Shown here piece after piece: positions 18,031 to 26,755 of a stretch of DNA of 64,000 nt (within the stretch, counting starts at the first letter, position 1; each line of letters opens with the position of its first letter). Both the position numbers and the translations under genes were made by a program. Below the pieces are notes generated by a model. The model saw only the letters and a program-made list of their open reading frames with translations, was not told the DNA's origin and ran no database searches. Origin of the DNA: Flavobacterium cheniae (lineage in GTDB: Bacteria; Bacteroidota; Bacteroidia; Flavobacteriales; Flavobacteriaceae); the NCBI RefSeq assembly GCF_004363695.1, contig NZ_SNZC01000002.1, positions 62,001 through 126,000 of the forward strand, read 5' to 3'.

Positions 18031-19386
18031 CTAAATTTCAATGACTTGCCCTAAAAACGGAACTTGAGCATCAAAACCATATTGTTCTTGGACTTTTAAT
18101 CGCAATTCATCTGCAGCTTCATTTTCGCCATGAACTAAGAATACTTTTTTTGGTTTAGTTTCCAATTCAGATAACCAATTAAGCAAATCTTTTTGGTCGC
18201 CATGTGCGGATAAACTTTCTATTAAAAGAATATTTGCTGAAACAGGATAATATTTTCCGTAAATTTTGATTTCTTGTGCGCCTTCTAGTAATTTCCGTCC
18301 GCGAGTTCCTTCCGCTTGATAACCTACTAGTGTTACAGTGGTTTCTGGCTTATCTATCAAATGCTCTAAATAGGACAAAACTCTTCCGCCTGTAATCATA
18401 CCGCTTGCTGCGATAACTACTTTTGGTTGCTTATCGTAAACGGCATTCATGCTGTCTTTGTAATCAGAAATTAGTGTAAAAACTTTGCACATTTCGTCGC
18501 AATCTTCAAAAGATAATTTATGCCATGTGCGATTATCTTTAAAAACATCTAAAACGCTAATTCCCATTGGCGTATCTATAATATAAGGCATATTTGGAAT
18601 ACGCTCTTCTTTTTTCAATTGCCAAATCAAATACATCATGGTTTGTACTCTTTCTACAGCAAAACTAGGAATAACAACCGTTCCACCTTTGTTGAATGTA
18701 TTGTTTACGATGGTTTCCAATTCAAGCAAAGCATTAGTTTGTGGATGAAGGCGATTTCCGTACGTACTTTCTAAAAAAATATAATCGGCTTTTTTTGGTT
18801 TTTGAGGTGGGAACATCAGCACATCATCATCTTGACCAATATCTCCGGAGAAAACCAAAACTTTTCCGTCGATGGTTAATTCAATTGAACAAGCGCCTAA
18901 AATATGACTTGCATAAAAGAATTTGAAAGAAACGTCATCATCGAGTTTCACATCCAAATCCTTTTCCACAACTCTAAATTTCGGAATTACAGCATCTACT
19001 TCGGACTCTGTATATAACGGTTCAGCTGGGTCGTGTTTTGAAAAATGTTCTTCATTGGCTTTTTTGGCTTCTTCTTCCTGAATTTTTGCACTGTCGTATA
19101 AAATCAATCGCGAAATTTCTTTTGTTGGTCTTGTACAGAAAATTTTTCCTTTAAAACCTTCATTTACCAATTTGGGCAACCAACCACAATGATCTAAATG
19201 TCCGTGAGTAAGAATTACAAAATCAATCGTTTCAGGTAAAATGGAAAGAGGTTCACGATTTAATTCGCGCAATGATTTTATTCCTTGAAACATGCCACAA
19301 TCAATCAAAATTCTAAGATTATTGTGTTCGATTAACGTTTTTGAACCCGTTACAGTTCCTGCTCCGCCTAAAAAATGAATTTTCAT
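18031..19386 (-). CDS. Metallo-beta-lactamase / beta-CASP nuclease (CPSF73-like)
   Basis: 451 aa cytoplasmic zinc nuclease of the beta-CASP group that processes RNA or DNA. Seen: GGAGTVTGSKTLIEH (~6-20), the zinc motif THGHLDHCGW (~59-68), SGDIG (~177-181) with the metal-bridging Asp, a beta-CASP insert (VVIPSFAVERVQTMMYLIWQ, 230-249; VVIAASGMITGGRVLSYLEH, 325-344), and C-terminal SAHGDQKDLLNWL and VHGENEA supplying the last ligands. The order is that of archaeal/eukaryal CPSF73-like RNases rather than RNase J. It starts 10 bp after the ATP-cone nuclease gene and is likely cotranscribed with it. Confidence 0.9.
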   Translation of the reverse strand: MKIHFLGGAGTVTGSKTLIEHNNLRILIDCGMFQGIKSLRELNREPLSILPETIDFVILTHGHLDHCGWLPKLVNEGFKGKIFCTRPTKEISRLILYDSAKIQEEEAKKANEEHFSKHDPAEPLYTESEVDAVIPKFRVVEKDLDVKLDDDVSFKFFYASHILGACSIELTIDGKVLVFSGDIGQDDDVLMFPPQKPKKADYIFLESTYGNRLHPQTNALLELETIVNNTFNKGGTVVIPSFAVERVQTMMYLIWQLKKEERIPNMPYIIDTPMGISVLDVFKDNRTWHKLSFEDCDEMCKVFTLISDYKDSMNAVYDKQPKVVIAASGMITGGRVLSYLEHLIDKPETTVTLVGYQAEGTRGRKLLEGAQEIKIYGKYYPVSANILLIESLSAHGDQKDLLNWLSELETKPKKVFLVHGENEAADELRLKVQEQYGFDAQVPFLGQVIEI

Positions 19387-19396
19387 GATTTTTGCT

Positions 19397-20221
19397 TTAA
19401 TTTGTTAATTGATTCGCTTCTTTTAAAACATTTATAGTTCGATTATGACTTAACTCGATGGTTTTCAAATAATCGGGATGTAGAATTAAATCTTTAATGG
19501 TAATACAATCTAAAATCAACAATTGGTCTTTTTCTGCTTTGGTTAAAGTGGTTAAACAAGTTACAGGATAAACTCGAAAACGATCAACCAAATCTTTGAT
19601 ACCGTTTTTTTGAGGATAATCCCAACTCAACATACTCAAACCCGAACATTCTCCAAACTGAATTGCATCTGTGGTAAACTTATTATTGGTTACAATGATA
19701 CATTTTGAAATACTTCGTTTCGCCGAAAACAAATCGTACTTTTTATCTTTCAAATCATTAAATCGAGAGAGAATATACATTGGAACTTTTACATCACTTT
19801 TTGCATCTTGCCCTGAATGAAATTTGCATTCAATCATGGAAACCACATCGTTTTTGAGAAGCAAAACATCAATTTCATGAGAAATACATTTCCCATTTAG
19901 TGTAATGCTAACTTTAGTTTGAAAACCTTGCTCTTTCATAACTTTAGCAATAAATTTCTCAAAGAAAAATCCAGCAGGACCAAGACCTAACAAGGCGGTT
20001 CTTAAATTATAACGTGCCGCATGTACATTAGAAATATTTTTTAATAGCTGATAAGCACGCTTATAAATTCTTTTCGAGGAAATGCCTTCATACATTTCGC
20101 TTTCAATTTCCTTAACAATGGTTTCTGCCATAGCTTGGTCAGCTCCTGATTTTCGGAGTGAATTAATTAGTTTCTGTTCATCGTAATGAACTAATTCACC
20201 TGAGTATTTTGTAACTTTCAT
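19397..20221 (-). CDS. ATP-cone domain fused to PD-(D/E)XK nuclease-like domain
   Basis: 274 aa from ATG 20221. The reading to 20251 adds a hydrophobic decapeptide and overlaps a promoter-like TATCTTTA, so I reject it. Seen: an ATP-cone (~1-85; KVTKYSGELVHYDEQKLINS at 2-21, SSKRIYKRAYQLL at ~48-60), the (d)NTP-sensing fold known from NrdR and ribonucleotide reductase; then a restriction-endonuclease-like core with EID (116-118) and ECK (131-133), i.e. the D...ExK catalytic pattern of Mrr-type nucleases; and a small helical C-terminus. Function unknown. The beta-CASP nuclease is coupled directly downstream. A nucleotide-gated nuclease is inference. Confidence 0.82.
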   Translation of the reverse strand: MKVTKYSGELVHYDEQKLINSLRKSGADQAMAETIVKEIESEMYEGISSKRIYKRAYQLLKNISNVHAARYNLRTALLGLGPAGFFFEKFIAKVMKEQGFQTKVSITLNGKCISHEIDVLLLKNDVVSMIECKFHSGQDAKSDVKVPMYILSRFNDLKDKKYDLFSAKRSISKCIIVTNNKFTTDAIQFGECSGLSMLSWDYPQKNGIKDLVDRFRVYPVTCLTTLTKAEKDQLLILDCITIKDLILHPDYLKTIELSHNRTINVLKEANQLTN

Positions 20222-20255
20222 AATCAAAAAGATTATTACATAAAGATACAAAAAA

Positions 20256-20699
20256 TTAGCGAGTTAACTGCTGATAATAAAAAGCCGGAATAAAAAGCAC
20301 TAAAAATAAAGGCTGAATTAAAAAACGTCTGATATAGAACAAAATCAAATAATCAGGTTGGTCAGAAAAATGAAGTAATCCGAAGAAAACGATAACCAAA
20401 ATAACGAACAAAAAAATAAAAAGATAGCCTGAAAAAAGCATTAAATTCCTTTCATTAAAAAGTAATCGGATGATAATCAGAGAGAAAAATGTATTTAACG
20501 CATATCGTAAAAGCAGGTTTCCAAACAGTAAATAACAATTTAAATCGGGTAACGGTTTATTTTGATAATCCGTTTTAAAAAAAGATAAAAAGGGATCGTA
20601 AAACAAATTATCTTCGAATGCTCTAACTAAAATTAGTCCCAAGAGCGCTAATCCTATAAAAAAAAGTCTCCTTTTATTTTTAATTAGTTCTCTTAACAT
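20256..20699 (-). CDS. Exosortase F system-associated membrane protein
   Basis: 147 aa with about four hydrophobic segments (RRLFFIGLALLGLILVRAF at ~10-28, a central pair, and QPLFLVLFIPAFYY near the end). Contains FEDNLFYDPF and a conserved-looking NCYLLFGNLLLRYALNT (54-70). Known family: found directly after XrtF in Flavobacteriia; function unknown, presumed partner of the exosortase. Its start overlaps the XrtF stop by 20 bp, so translation is coupled. Confidence 0.82.
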   Translation of the reverse strand: MLRELIKNKRRLFFIGLALLGLILVRAFEDNLFYDPFLSFFKTDYQNKPLPDLNCYLLFGNLLLRYALNTFFSLIIIRLLFNERNLMLFSGYLFIFLFVILVIVFFGLLHFSDQPDYLILFYIRRFLIQPLFLVLFIPAFYYQQLTR

Positions 20700-21240
20700 A
20701 GCCTGAAAATTTGGTTACCCATAAAATCCACAAAACAAATACAACTCCATAAATAAAAAGAGGGAAAATAGTGCCATGTAAAATCTCTTCATATTGCGGA
20801 TAATAATAAAGTGCAAATGACAACAATGCAATTCTAATCACATTTAAAACATGTATTAAAACAATTCCAAAAACTATAAAAAGCAATGTTTTTTTCCACT
20901 GAGTTGAAAAGGCAAAAACGAATGCTGCAAACAAGATCATTACACTTACTGCATTACAGCCTTCAATAACTCTTGCCACATATTTTTCTTTGTAGAAAAT
21001 TTTCAACGAAGGTTCTTTATGATGCTTTATAGATTGTGCATTATCAGTAAAAAACAACATAAATTGTTTGGTCTGATTTGAAACGATTTCTGTAAAATAA
21101 TCCACCTCATTTTTTGCCACATCATATTGACTCAAATACATTTTATAAATAAATGTAAAGACCACATAAAAAAGTAAAAACTTAATTAAAAAAGCAAAAA
21201 AAGGTTTGTATTGATTAATGGTGTTTTTCAAAACGTGCAT
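20680..21240 (-). CDS. xrtF: Exosortase family protein XrtF
   Basis: 186 aa from ATG 21240; 34 further in-frame residues upstream are AT-rich intergenic sequence overlapping the divergent gene's promoter, so I reject them. Integral membrane cysteine protease/transpeptidase that processes proteins bearing C-terminal sorting signals. Seen: several membrane helices and the exosortase catalytic residues Cys95 (VIEGCNAVSV), Arg136 (NVIRIALLS) and His155 (EILHGTIFP). Coupled to the XrtF-associated protein by a 20-bp overlap. No substrate with an obvious sorting tail is seen in this window. Confidence 0.88.
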   Translation of the reverse strand: MHVLKNTINQYKPFFAFLIKFLLFYVVFTFIYKMYLSQYDVAKNEVDYFTEIVSNQTKQFMLFFTDNAQSIKHHKEPSLKIFYKEKYVARVIEGCNAVSVMILFAAFVFAFSTQWKKTLLFIVFGIVLIHVLNVIRIALLSFALYYYPQYEEILHGTIFPLFIYGVVFVLWILWVTKFSGYVKRTN

Positions 21241-21280
21241 TTTTAACAAAAATATAGATTTTTTTATAGTATAGAATAAA

Positions 21281-21288
21281 TACTTTTG
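21281..21288 (+). promoter_or_regulatory. Minus-7 box TACTTTTG for the GAF gene
   Basis: Exact TAnnTTTG match 16 bp before the ATG at 21305, in the divergent interval with xrtF. No TTG at the expected minus-33 position (the sequence there is T-rich). Confidence 0.5.
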
Positions 21289-21304
21289 TAAAAAAAATAC
21301 AACT

Positions 21305-21760
21305 ATGACATTTGAAGAATTAAAACCAATTGTTTCAAGCATTATTGAAAAAGAAAATGCTACTCGCGATGAGAAGCTGAAAGAAATTTGCCAGCTATTA
21401 AGTGATAACGTTAGTTATTATGATTGGGTGGGCTTTTATTTTGCAAATCACGAAGCTAAAACACTTCATTTAGGGCCTTATGTTGGAGCTGAAACCGACC
21501 ATACTGTTATTCCATTTGGAAAAGGAATCTGCGGACAAGTTGCGGAATCAAATGCGAATTTTGTAGTTCCTGATGTGAAAGCTCAAGACAACTATATTGC
21601 TTGTAGTTTTACTGTAAAATCAGAAATTGTGGTTCCTTTATTCGTTAACGGAGTTAATATTGGACAAATTGACATTGATTCACATGTTTTAGACCCTTTT
21701 ACAGCAGCAGATGAACGCTTTTTAGAATTTGTTAATGAAGAAGTCGCAAAATTATTTTAA
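21305..21760 (+). CDS. GAF-domain protein, free methionine-(R)-sulfoxide reductase-like
   Basis: 151 aa, a single GAF domain, cytoplasmic. Known family role: fRMsr reduces free methionine-R-sulfoxide using thioredoxin. Seen: YYDWVGFYF (~38-46), IPFGKGICGQVAES (~69-82) with Cys76, NYIACSFTVKSEIVVPL (~96-112) with Cys100, and IGQIDIDSH near the C-terminus. Cys76 and Cys100 match two of the three family cysteines by their 24-residue spacing. The third, expected ten residues before Cys76, is His66 (ETDHTV). The call is strong by motif; the missing cysteine may alter recycling. Confidence 0.85.
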   Translation: MTFEELKPIVSSIIEKENATRDEKLKEICQLLSDNVSYYDWVGFYFANHEAKTLHLGPYVGAETDHTVIPFGKGICGQVAESNANFVVPDVKAQDNYIACSFTVKSEIVVPLFVNGVNIGQIDIDSHVLDPFTAADERFLEFVNEEVAKLF

Positions 21761-21788
21761 GTTATAAATAAAGTTTGACTCTTTTTTA

Positions 21789-21796
21789 TACATTTG
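21789..21796 (+). promoter_or_regulatory. Minus-7 box TACATTTG for the antiporter gene
   Basis: Exact TAnnTTTG match 33 bp before the ATG. A TTG at 21775-21777 lies 11 bp upstream, closer than the usual ~19 bp. Confidence 0.45.
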
Positions 21797-21829
21797 TCGT
21801 GATTATAACTAATTCGACTCTCGCTATTT

Positions 21830-23062
21830 ATGGAATTTAATGTCCCAAGTTTAGAGCTTCCTTTCTTTGCTAATTTATTGCTATTACTAGTATTAGCTCG
21901 ATTCTTTGGCGAAATCATGGAACGTTTTAAACAACCTGCTATGATTGGTGAAATTTTAGCTGGTGTCCTTTTAGGTCCAACGATTTTAAATTTCATTCAT
22001 CGCACCGAAGAGTTAAAAGTAATTTCTGAATTAGGAGTTTTCTTATTGGTTATCATTGCTGGTTTAGAAATTAACTTGGACGAAATCGTAAAATCGATGA
22101 AAGGTCGAAATATTGTAATTTCATTATTAGCCTTTTTTATTCCGATTACTTCTGGTTTTTTTGTAGGTCGTTATTTCGAATTAGACGTGATGTCAACCAT
22201 TTTCATTGGATTGTGTGTTGCCATTACAGCTTTACCAGTTAGTATTCGAATTTTGATGGATTTAGGCAAACTGAATTCGTCGGTGGGACAAAAAATAATT
22301 TCGGTTGCTATTTTTGATGATGTAATTGCACTAACCATTTTAGGAATTTTATTAGACATTAAAGATGTTGAACAAACGTTTGCTAACATAACTAATGCCA
22401 CTTTACTAACACTTTTAAAACTAAGTTGTTTCTTAATTTTGGTTATTGCTACCTATCGTGTCATCCGAAATGTATCAAGAGAAGAAAACTTAATTGAAAA
22501 CAAACTCAATAAGATACTTTCAGTATTAAAAGGAAAAGAATCTCTTTTTGCCGTATTCTTTGTTTTTATTTTGATTTTTGCCACTATTACTGAAAGCATA
22601 GGATTACATTTTATTATTGGTGCTTTTTTTGCTTCCATGCTAATTTCGAAAGAATTGGTAGGTGAAAAACATTTAAATACTTTTCACAATACCACAAACA
22701 GTATGGCGATGGGATTTTTAGCTCCAATTTTCTTTGCAGGAATTGGGCTAGAATTTCAATTTTCATCCATTGAAAATTATCCATTATTATTTGCCATAAT
22801 TGCCGTTTCTTTTTTATCAAAAATTATTGGTGGATACGTTGGTGGACGTTTTGCAAGATTAGACCACAAAGTATCAATGGCTCTTGGATTTGGGTTAAAT
22901 GCCCGAGGTATTATGGAATTAGTTATTGCTAATATTGCTTACAAAGCTGGTATTATAAATACTGAAATCTTTTCAATGCTTGTTATCATGGGGCTTATAA
23001 CTACGTTAGCAACACCATTTTTATTAAAAAGAGCCTTCAAAGCTATAGACAAAATAGCTTAA
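21830..23062 (+). CDS. Cation:proton antiporter (CPA2 / KefB-like membrane domain)
   Basis: 410 aa inner-membrane exchanger. Seen: ~12 hydrophobic segments, LARFFGEIMERFKQPAMIGE (23-42) with the family start, LLGPTILNF (~47-55), GLEINLDEI (~78-86), a central FDDVIALTILGILLD (~162-176) with the paired aspartates of the ion site, and GFGLNARGIMELVIANIAYK (~353-372). It lacks the RCK/TrkA regulatory C-terminus found in KefB/KefC. The exchanged cation (Na+ or K+) cannot be told. It is probably its own transcription unit, 69 bp after the GAF gene, with TACATTTG at 21789-21796. Confidence 0.9.
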   Translation: MEFNVPSLELPFFANLLLLLVLARFFGEIMERFKQPAMIGEILAGVLLGPTILNFIHRTEELKVISELGVFLLVIIAGLEINLDEIVKSMKGRNIVISLLAFFIPITSGFFVGRYFELDVMSTIFIGLCVAITALPVSIRILMDLGKLNSSVGQKIISVAIFDDVIALTILGILLDIKDVEQTFANITNATLLTLLKLSCFLILVIATYRVIRNVSREENLIENKLNKILSVLKGKESLFAVFFVFILIFATITESIGLHFIIGAFFASMLISKELVGEKHLNTFHNTTNSMAMGFLAPIFFAGIGLEFQFSSIENYPLLFAIIAVSFLSKIIGGYVGGRFARLDHKVSMALGFGLNARGIMELVIANIAYKAGIINTEIFSMLVIMGLITTLATPFLLKRAFKAIDKIA

Positions 23063-23116
23063 TTTTTTTATTTGAAAATAATTCTGAATTCATAATCCAT
23101 AATTCTAAATTATTTT

Positions 23117-23124
23117 TATCTTTG
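23117..23124 (+). promoter_or_regulatory. Minus-7 box TATCTTTG for rpsO
   Basis: Exact TAnnTTTG match 56 bp before the rpsO start. The upstream sequence (23075-23113) is an AATTC-type AT-rich repeat with no TTG at minus-33. Confidence 0.55.
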
Positions 23125-23180
23125 CATCCGAATTGCAACAATACAATTCATACATAATAATCATTTAAAATAATATTAGC

Positions 23181-23450
23181 ATGTACTTGTCTAAAGAAAC
23201 AAAAGCTGAAATTTTCGCTAAACACGGAGGAAAAGCTGAAAACACTGGATCTGCTGAAGGGCAAATCGCATTATTTACATTCAGAATTACTCACTTAACT
23301 GAGCACTTGAAAAAAAATCGTCATGATTATAACACTGAGCGTTCATTAGTACTTTTAGTAGGTAAAAGAAGAAGTCTTCTTGATTACTTAAAAAAGAAAG
23401 ATATCAACAGATATCGTGAGATTATTAAAGAATTAGGTATTAGAAAATAA
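23181..23450 (+). CDS. rpsO: 30S ribosomal protein uS15
   Basis: 89 aa, normal length. Binds 16S rRNA early in 30S assembly. Seen: YLSKETKAEIFAKHGGKAEN (2-21), the signature ITHLTEHLKKNRHDYNTERS (31-50), LVGKRRSLLDYLKKKDINRY (~58-77) and the terminal GIRK. It lies upstream of pnp as in many bacteria but is separated from it by a strong terminator and 140 bp. Confidence 0.98.
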   Translation: MYLSKETKAEIFAKHGGKAENTGSAEGQIALFTFRITHLTEHLKKNRHDYNTERSLVLLVGKRRSLLDYLKKKDINRYREIIKELGIRK

Positions 23451-23456
23451 TCAACT

Positions 23457-23480
23457 AAAGGGGCTTCGTGCCCCTTTTTG
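23457..23480 (+). terminator. Terminator after rpsO
   Basis: Stem AAAGGGGC (23457-23464) / GCCCCTTT (23470-23477), loop TTCGT, T-run after. It lies 7 bp past the rpsO stop and splits rpsO from pnp. Confidence 0.9.
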
Positions 23481-23520
23481 TTTTATTTATATTGACAGAA
23501 AAAGTTTGGTTTTTCATTGG

Positions 23521-23590
23521 GTTACAAACAACTACACACACACAACAACAACACAACTGACCCTTTGTTTAATTTAGAATTAAAAAATTT
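23521..23590 (+). other. CA-rich 5' leader of pnp
   Basis: About 23525-23563 is dominated by CA/CAA steps (ACACACACACAACAACAACA at 23534-23553) and almost free of G, so it should be single-stranded in the mRNA. It is followed by an AT-rich stretch to the pnp start. It may be a translation enhancer or an autoregulatory binding region; that is inference. Confidence 0.5.
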
Positions 23591-25750
23591 ATGATTCCAA
23601 AAGTATTCCAAGAAGTTATCGATTTAGGTGACGGAAGAAGCATCACAATCGAAACTGGAAAATTAGCCAAACAAGCAGATGGATCTGTTGTTGTTCGTAT
23701 GGGCGATGCCATGTTATTAGCAACAGCAGTTTCTGCAAGAACATCAAATCCTGGTGTTGATTTTTTACCTTTAACGGTTGATTATCGCGAAAAATTTGCA
23801 GCAGCAGGTCGTTTCCCTGGTGGTTTCTTCAAAAGAGAAGCGCGTCCAAGTGACAGCGAAGTATTAACAATGAGATTAGTAGACCGTGTATTGCGTCCAC
23901 TTTTCCCAGATGATTATCATGCTGAAACACAAGTAATGATTCAATTAATGTCGCATGACGAAAACGTTATGCCAGATGCATTAGCTGGATTAGCAGCTTC
24001 TGCAGCATTAGCTGTTTCAGACATTCCTTTTTATAACTTAATTTCTGAAGTTCGTGTTGCACGTATCGACGGAAAATTCGTTATCAATCCAAGCAGAGAA
24101 GAATTAGCACAATCAGACATCGACATGATGATTGGAGCTTCTATGGATTCTGTTGCGATGGTAGAAGGAGAAATGAAAGAAATTTCAGAAGCAGAAATGG
24201 TAGAAGCTATCAAATTTGCTCACGAAGCTATCAAAGTTCAAATTCAAGCACAATTACGTTTACAAGCTGCTTTTGGTAAAAAAGAAATTCGTACGTATGA
24301 AGGTGAGAAAGAAAACGAAGAAATTTACAAAAAAGTAAAAGCTGCTGCTTACGATAAAATTTATGCAATTGCAAAAGTTGGTTCGGCTAAACACGAAAGA
24401 AGTGCTGCATTTGCTGAAGTAAAAGAAGAAGTAAAAGCTTTATTTACAGAAGAAGAATTAGCTGCTGACGGAGATTTAGTATCTAAATATTTCTACAAAA
24501 CAAACAAAGAAGCTGTTCGTAATGTAGTGTTAGAATTAGGTGTCCGTTTAGACGGAAGAAAAACAACTGAAATCAGACCAATTTGGTGTGAAACAGATTA
24601 TTTACCTTCTGTTCACGGTTCGTCTTTATTTACACGTGGAGAAACGCAAGCTTTAGCTACGGTAACTTTAGGAACTTCAAGAGAAGCCAATCAAATAGAC
24701 TCTCCATCTGAACAAGGTGAAGAAAAATTCTATTTACACTATAACTTCCCTCCTTTCTCAACTGGTGAAGCAAAACCTTTAAGAGGAACTTCAAGAAGAG
24801 AAGTAGGTCACGGTAACTTAGCGCAAAGAGCTTTAAAAAATATGATTCCTGCAGATTGTCCTTATACAATTCGTATCGTTTCTGAAGTATTAGAATCTAA
24901 CGGTTCTTCTTCAATGGCAACGGTTTGTGCTGGTACAATGGCGTTAATGGATGCTGGAGTTCAAATGGTAAAACCAGTTTCTGGTATTGCTATGGGATTA
25001 ATTACTGATGGTGAGAAATTCGCTGTATTGTCTGATATTTTAGGAGATGAAGATCACTTAGGAGATATGGACTTTAAAGTAACTGGAACTGCTGACGGAA
25101 TTACAGCATGTCAAATGGACATCAAAATTGATGGTTTACGTTACGACATCATGGAACAAGCTTTAGGTCAAGCACGCGACGGACGTTTACATATTTTAGG
25201 AAAAATCACTGAAACTATTGCTGCACCAAGAGCTGAAGTAAAACCAAAAGCACCAAAAATTATTACAAGAACTATCCCTGGAGCTTTCATTGGAGCATTA
25301 ATTGGACCTGGTGGAAAAGTAATTCAAGAATTACAAAAAGCTACTGGAACAACTATCGTAATTAATGAAGTAGATGAGCAAGGTGTTGTTGAAATTTTAG
25401 GAACTAATCCTGATGGTATTGCTGCAGTATTAGCTAAAATTGATTCAATCATTTTCAAACCAGTTATGGGAGAAGCTTACGAAGTGAAAGTAATTAAAAT
25501 GTTGGATTTTGGAGCTGTTGTAGAATATACTCAAGCACCAGGAAACGAAGTTTTATTACACGTATCTGAATTGGCTTGGGAAAGAACAGAAAATGTTACT
25601 GATGTTGTAAACATGGGTGATGTATTTATGGTAAAATACTTAGGAGTTGATCCTAAAACTAGAAAAGAAAAAGTTTCTAGAAAAGCACTTTTACCAAGAC
25701 CTCCAAGAGAAGAAAGACCTATTGAAAAAAAGGATACTCCACAAGGTTAA
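23591..25750 (+). CDS. pnp: Polyribonucleotide nucleotidyltransferase (PNPase)
   Basis: 719 aa. Phosphorolytic 3'-5' exoribonuclease of mRNA decay; trimeric, cytoplasmic. Seen: two RNase PH domains (first ~10-220 with [12 protein letters not shown] and [23 protein letters not shown] motif at ~77-95; second ~320-540 with [15 protein letters not shown] and [19 protein letters not shown]), a KH domain ([19 protein letters not shown], ~571-589) and an S1 domain (~630-695). The C-terminus is short and charged. Full length. A terminator follows at 25772-25807. Confidence 0.98.
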   Translation: MIPKVFQEVIDLGDGRSITIETGKLAKQADGSVVVRMGDAMLLATAVSARTSNPGVDFLPLTVDYREKFAAAGRFPGGFFKREARPSDSEVLTMRLVDRVLRPLFPDDYHAETQVMIQLMSHDENVMPDALAGLAASAALAVSDIPFYNLISEVRVARIDGKFVINPSREELAQSDIDMMIGASMDSVAMVEGEMKEISEAEMVEAIKFAHEAIKVQIQAQLRLQAAFGKKEIRTYEGEKENEEIYKKVKAAAYDKIYAIAKVGSAKHERSAAFAEVKEEVKALFTEEELAADGDLVSKYFYKTNKEAVRNVVLELGVRLDGRKTTEIRPIWCETDYLPSVHGSSLFTRGETQALATVTLGTSREANQIDSPSEQGEEKFYLHYNFPPFSTGEAKPLRGTSRREVGHGNLAQRALKNMIPADCPYTIRIVSEVLESNGSSSMATVCAGTMALMDAGVQMVKPVSGIAMGLITDGEKFAVLSDILGDEDHLGDMDFKVTGTADGITACQMDIKIDGLRYDIMEQALGQARDGRLHILGKITETIAAPRAEVKPKAPKIITRTIPGAFIGALIGPGGKVIQELQKATGTTIVINEVDEQGVVEILGTNPDGIAAVLAKIDSIIFKPVMGEAYEVKVIKMLDFGAVVEYTQAPGNEVLLHVSELAWERTENVTDVVNMGDVFMVKYLGVDPKTRKEKVSRKALLPRPPREERPIEKKDTPQG

Positions 25751-25771
25751 TACTTTAAATATTAGTTCATA

Positions 25772-25808
25772 AAAAACCCCAATTCAACTAAATGAATTGG
25801 GGTTTTTA
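25772..25808 (+). terminator. Terminator after pnp
   Basis: 15-bp perfect stem, AAAAACCCCAATTCA (25772-25786) / TGAATTGGGGTTTTT (25793-25807), six-base loop. Confidence 0.9.
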
Positions 25809-25826
25809 AATTTATTTTATTTTTTT

Positions 25827-25854
25827 GTAACTTTTTTGCAACCTGCTACGTATA
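25827..25854 (+). promoter_or_regulatory. ECF-type promoter candidate upstream of rpoD
   Basis: GTAAC (25827-25831), 17-bp spacer, CGTATA (25849-25854). AAC/CGT pairs at this spacing are typical of ECF sigma-factor promoters; no TAnnTTTG box is present in the interval. It is 38 bp upstream of the start codon. Inference from pattern only. Confidence 0.45.
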
Positions 25855-25876
25855 ACAACTAGAACTTTTAAAAAGT

Positions 25877-25882
25877 AAGGAG
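25877..25882 (+). promoter_or_regulatory. Strong Shine-Dalgarno site of rpoD (AAGGAG)
   Basis: AAGGAG nine bases before the ATG at 25892, an ideal position. Unusual here: almost no other start in this window has one, in line with the known low use of Shine-Dalgarno pairing by flavobacterial ribosomes. Confidence 0.8.
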
Positions 25883-25891
25883 AAAAATTCA

Positions 25892-26755
25892 ATGAGACAA
25901 CTTAAAATTACCAAGCAGGTTACCAATCGTGAAACCGCTTCCTTAGACAAATACCTACAAGAAATTGGAAAAGTTGACCTTATTACTGCTGACGAAGAAG
26001 TAGAATTAGCACAAAGAATTAAAGCCGGAGATCAACGCGCTTTAGAAAAATTAACAAAAGCTAATTTACGTTTCGTAGTTTCAGTAGCAAAACAATATCA
26101 AAATCAAGGACTTACACTTCCTGATTTAATTAACGAAGGAAATTTAGGATTAATTAAAGCTGCACAACGTTTTGATGAAACGCGTGGATTCAAATTCATT
26201 TCATATGCTGTATGGTGGATTCGTCAATCGATTCTTCAAGCTTTGGCAGAACAATCTCGTATCGTTCGTTTACCATTAAACAAAATTGGTTCTATCAATA
26301 AAATCAACAAAATGTATGCGTTGTTAGAACAATCTAATGAGCGTCCGCCTTCTGCTGAAGAAATTGCAAAAGAATTAGATATGACTGTAAATGATGTAAA
26401 AGAGTCTATGAAAAACTCTGGTCGTCATTTATCTATGGATGCTCCTCTAGTTGAAGGAGAAGATTCTAACTTATATGACGTTTTACGTTCAGGTGAATCT
26501 CCAAATCCAGATAGAGAATTAATTCACGAATCATTACAAACTGAAATCGAAAGAGCATTAGAAACATTAACTCCTAGAGAAGCTGATGTTGTGCGTTTAT
26601 ACTTTGGTTTAGGTGACCAGCACCCAATGACTTTAGAAGAAATTGGAGAAACTTTCGACTTAACTCGTGAGCGTGTTCGTCAAATTAAAGAGAAAGCTAT
26701 CAGAAGATTAAAACATACTTCTAGAAGTAAAATATTAAAAACATATTTAGGATAA
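25892..26755 (+). CDS. rpoD: Primary sigma factor RpoD/SigA
   Basis: 287 aa. Housekeeping sigma subunit directing RNA polymerase to TTG/TAnnTTTG promoters. Seen: region 1.2 ([20 protein letters not shown], 18-37), region 2 ([16 protein letters not shown], ~57-72; [20 protein letters not shown] at ~107-126), region 3, and region 4 ([20 protein letters not shown], ~229-248; [18 protein letters not shown]). Region 1.1 and the non-conserved insert are absent, as is normal for the phylum. Start fixed by ATG after an AAGGAG site. It has a separate transcription unit with two tandem terminators. Confidence 0.98.
   Translation: MRQLKITKQVTNRETASLDKYLQEIGKVDLITADEEVELAQRIKAGDQRALEKLTKANLRFVVSVAKQYQNQGLTLPDLINEGNLGLIKAAQRFDETRGFKFISYAVWWIRQSILQALAEQSRIVRLPLNKIGSINKINKMYALLEQSNERPPSAEEIAKELDMTVNDVKESMKNSGRHLSMDAPLVEGEDSNLYDVLRSGESPNPDRELIHESLQTEIERALETLTPREADVVRLYFGLGDQHPMTLEEIGETFDLTRERVRQIKEKAIRRLKHTSRSKILKTYLG

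Noticed and set aside
17985..18041. N-terminal extension of the HYC_CC_PP protein
   Set aside because: It overlaps the nuclease gene end and a minus-7 box, and would bury the signal peptide behind 19 AT-rich codons.
21241..21342. 34-residue N-terminal extension of XrtF
   Set aside because: It overlaps the divergent GAF promoter and start; MHVLKN at 21240 gives a normal exosortase N-terminus.
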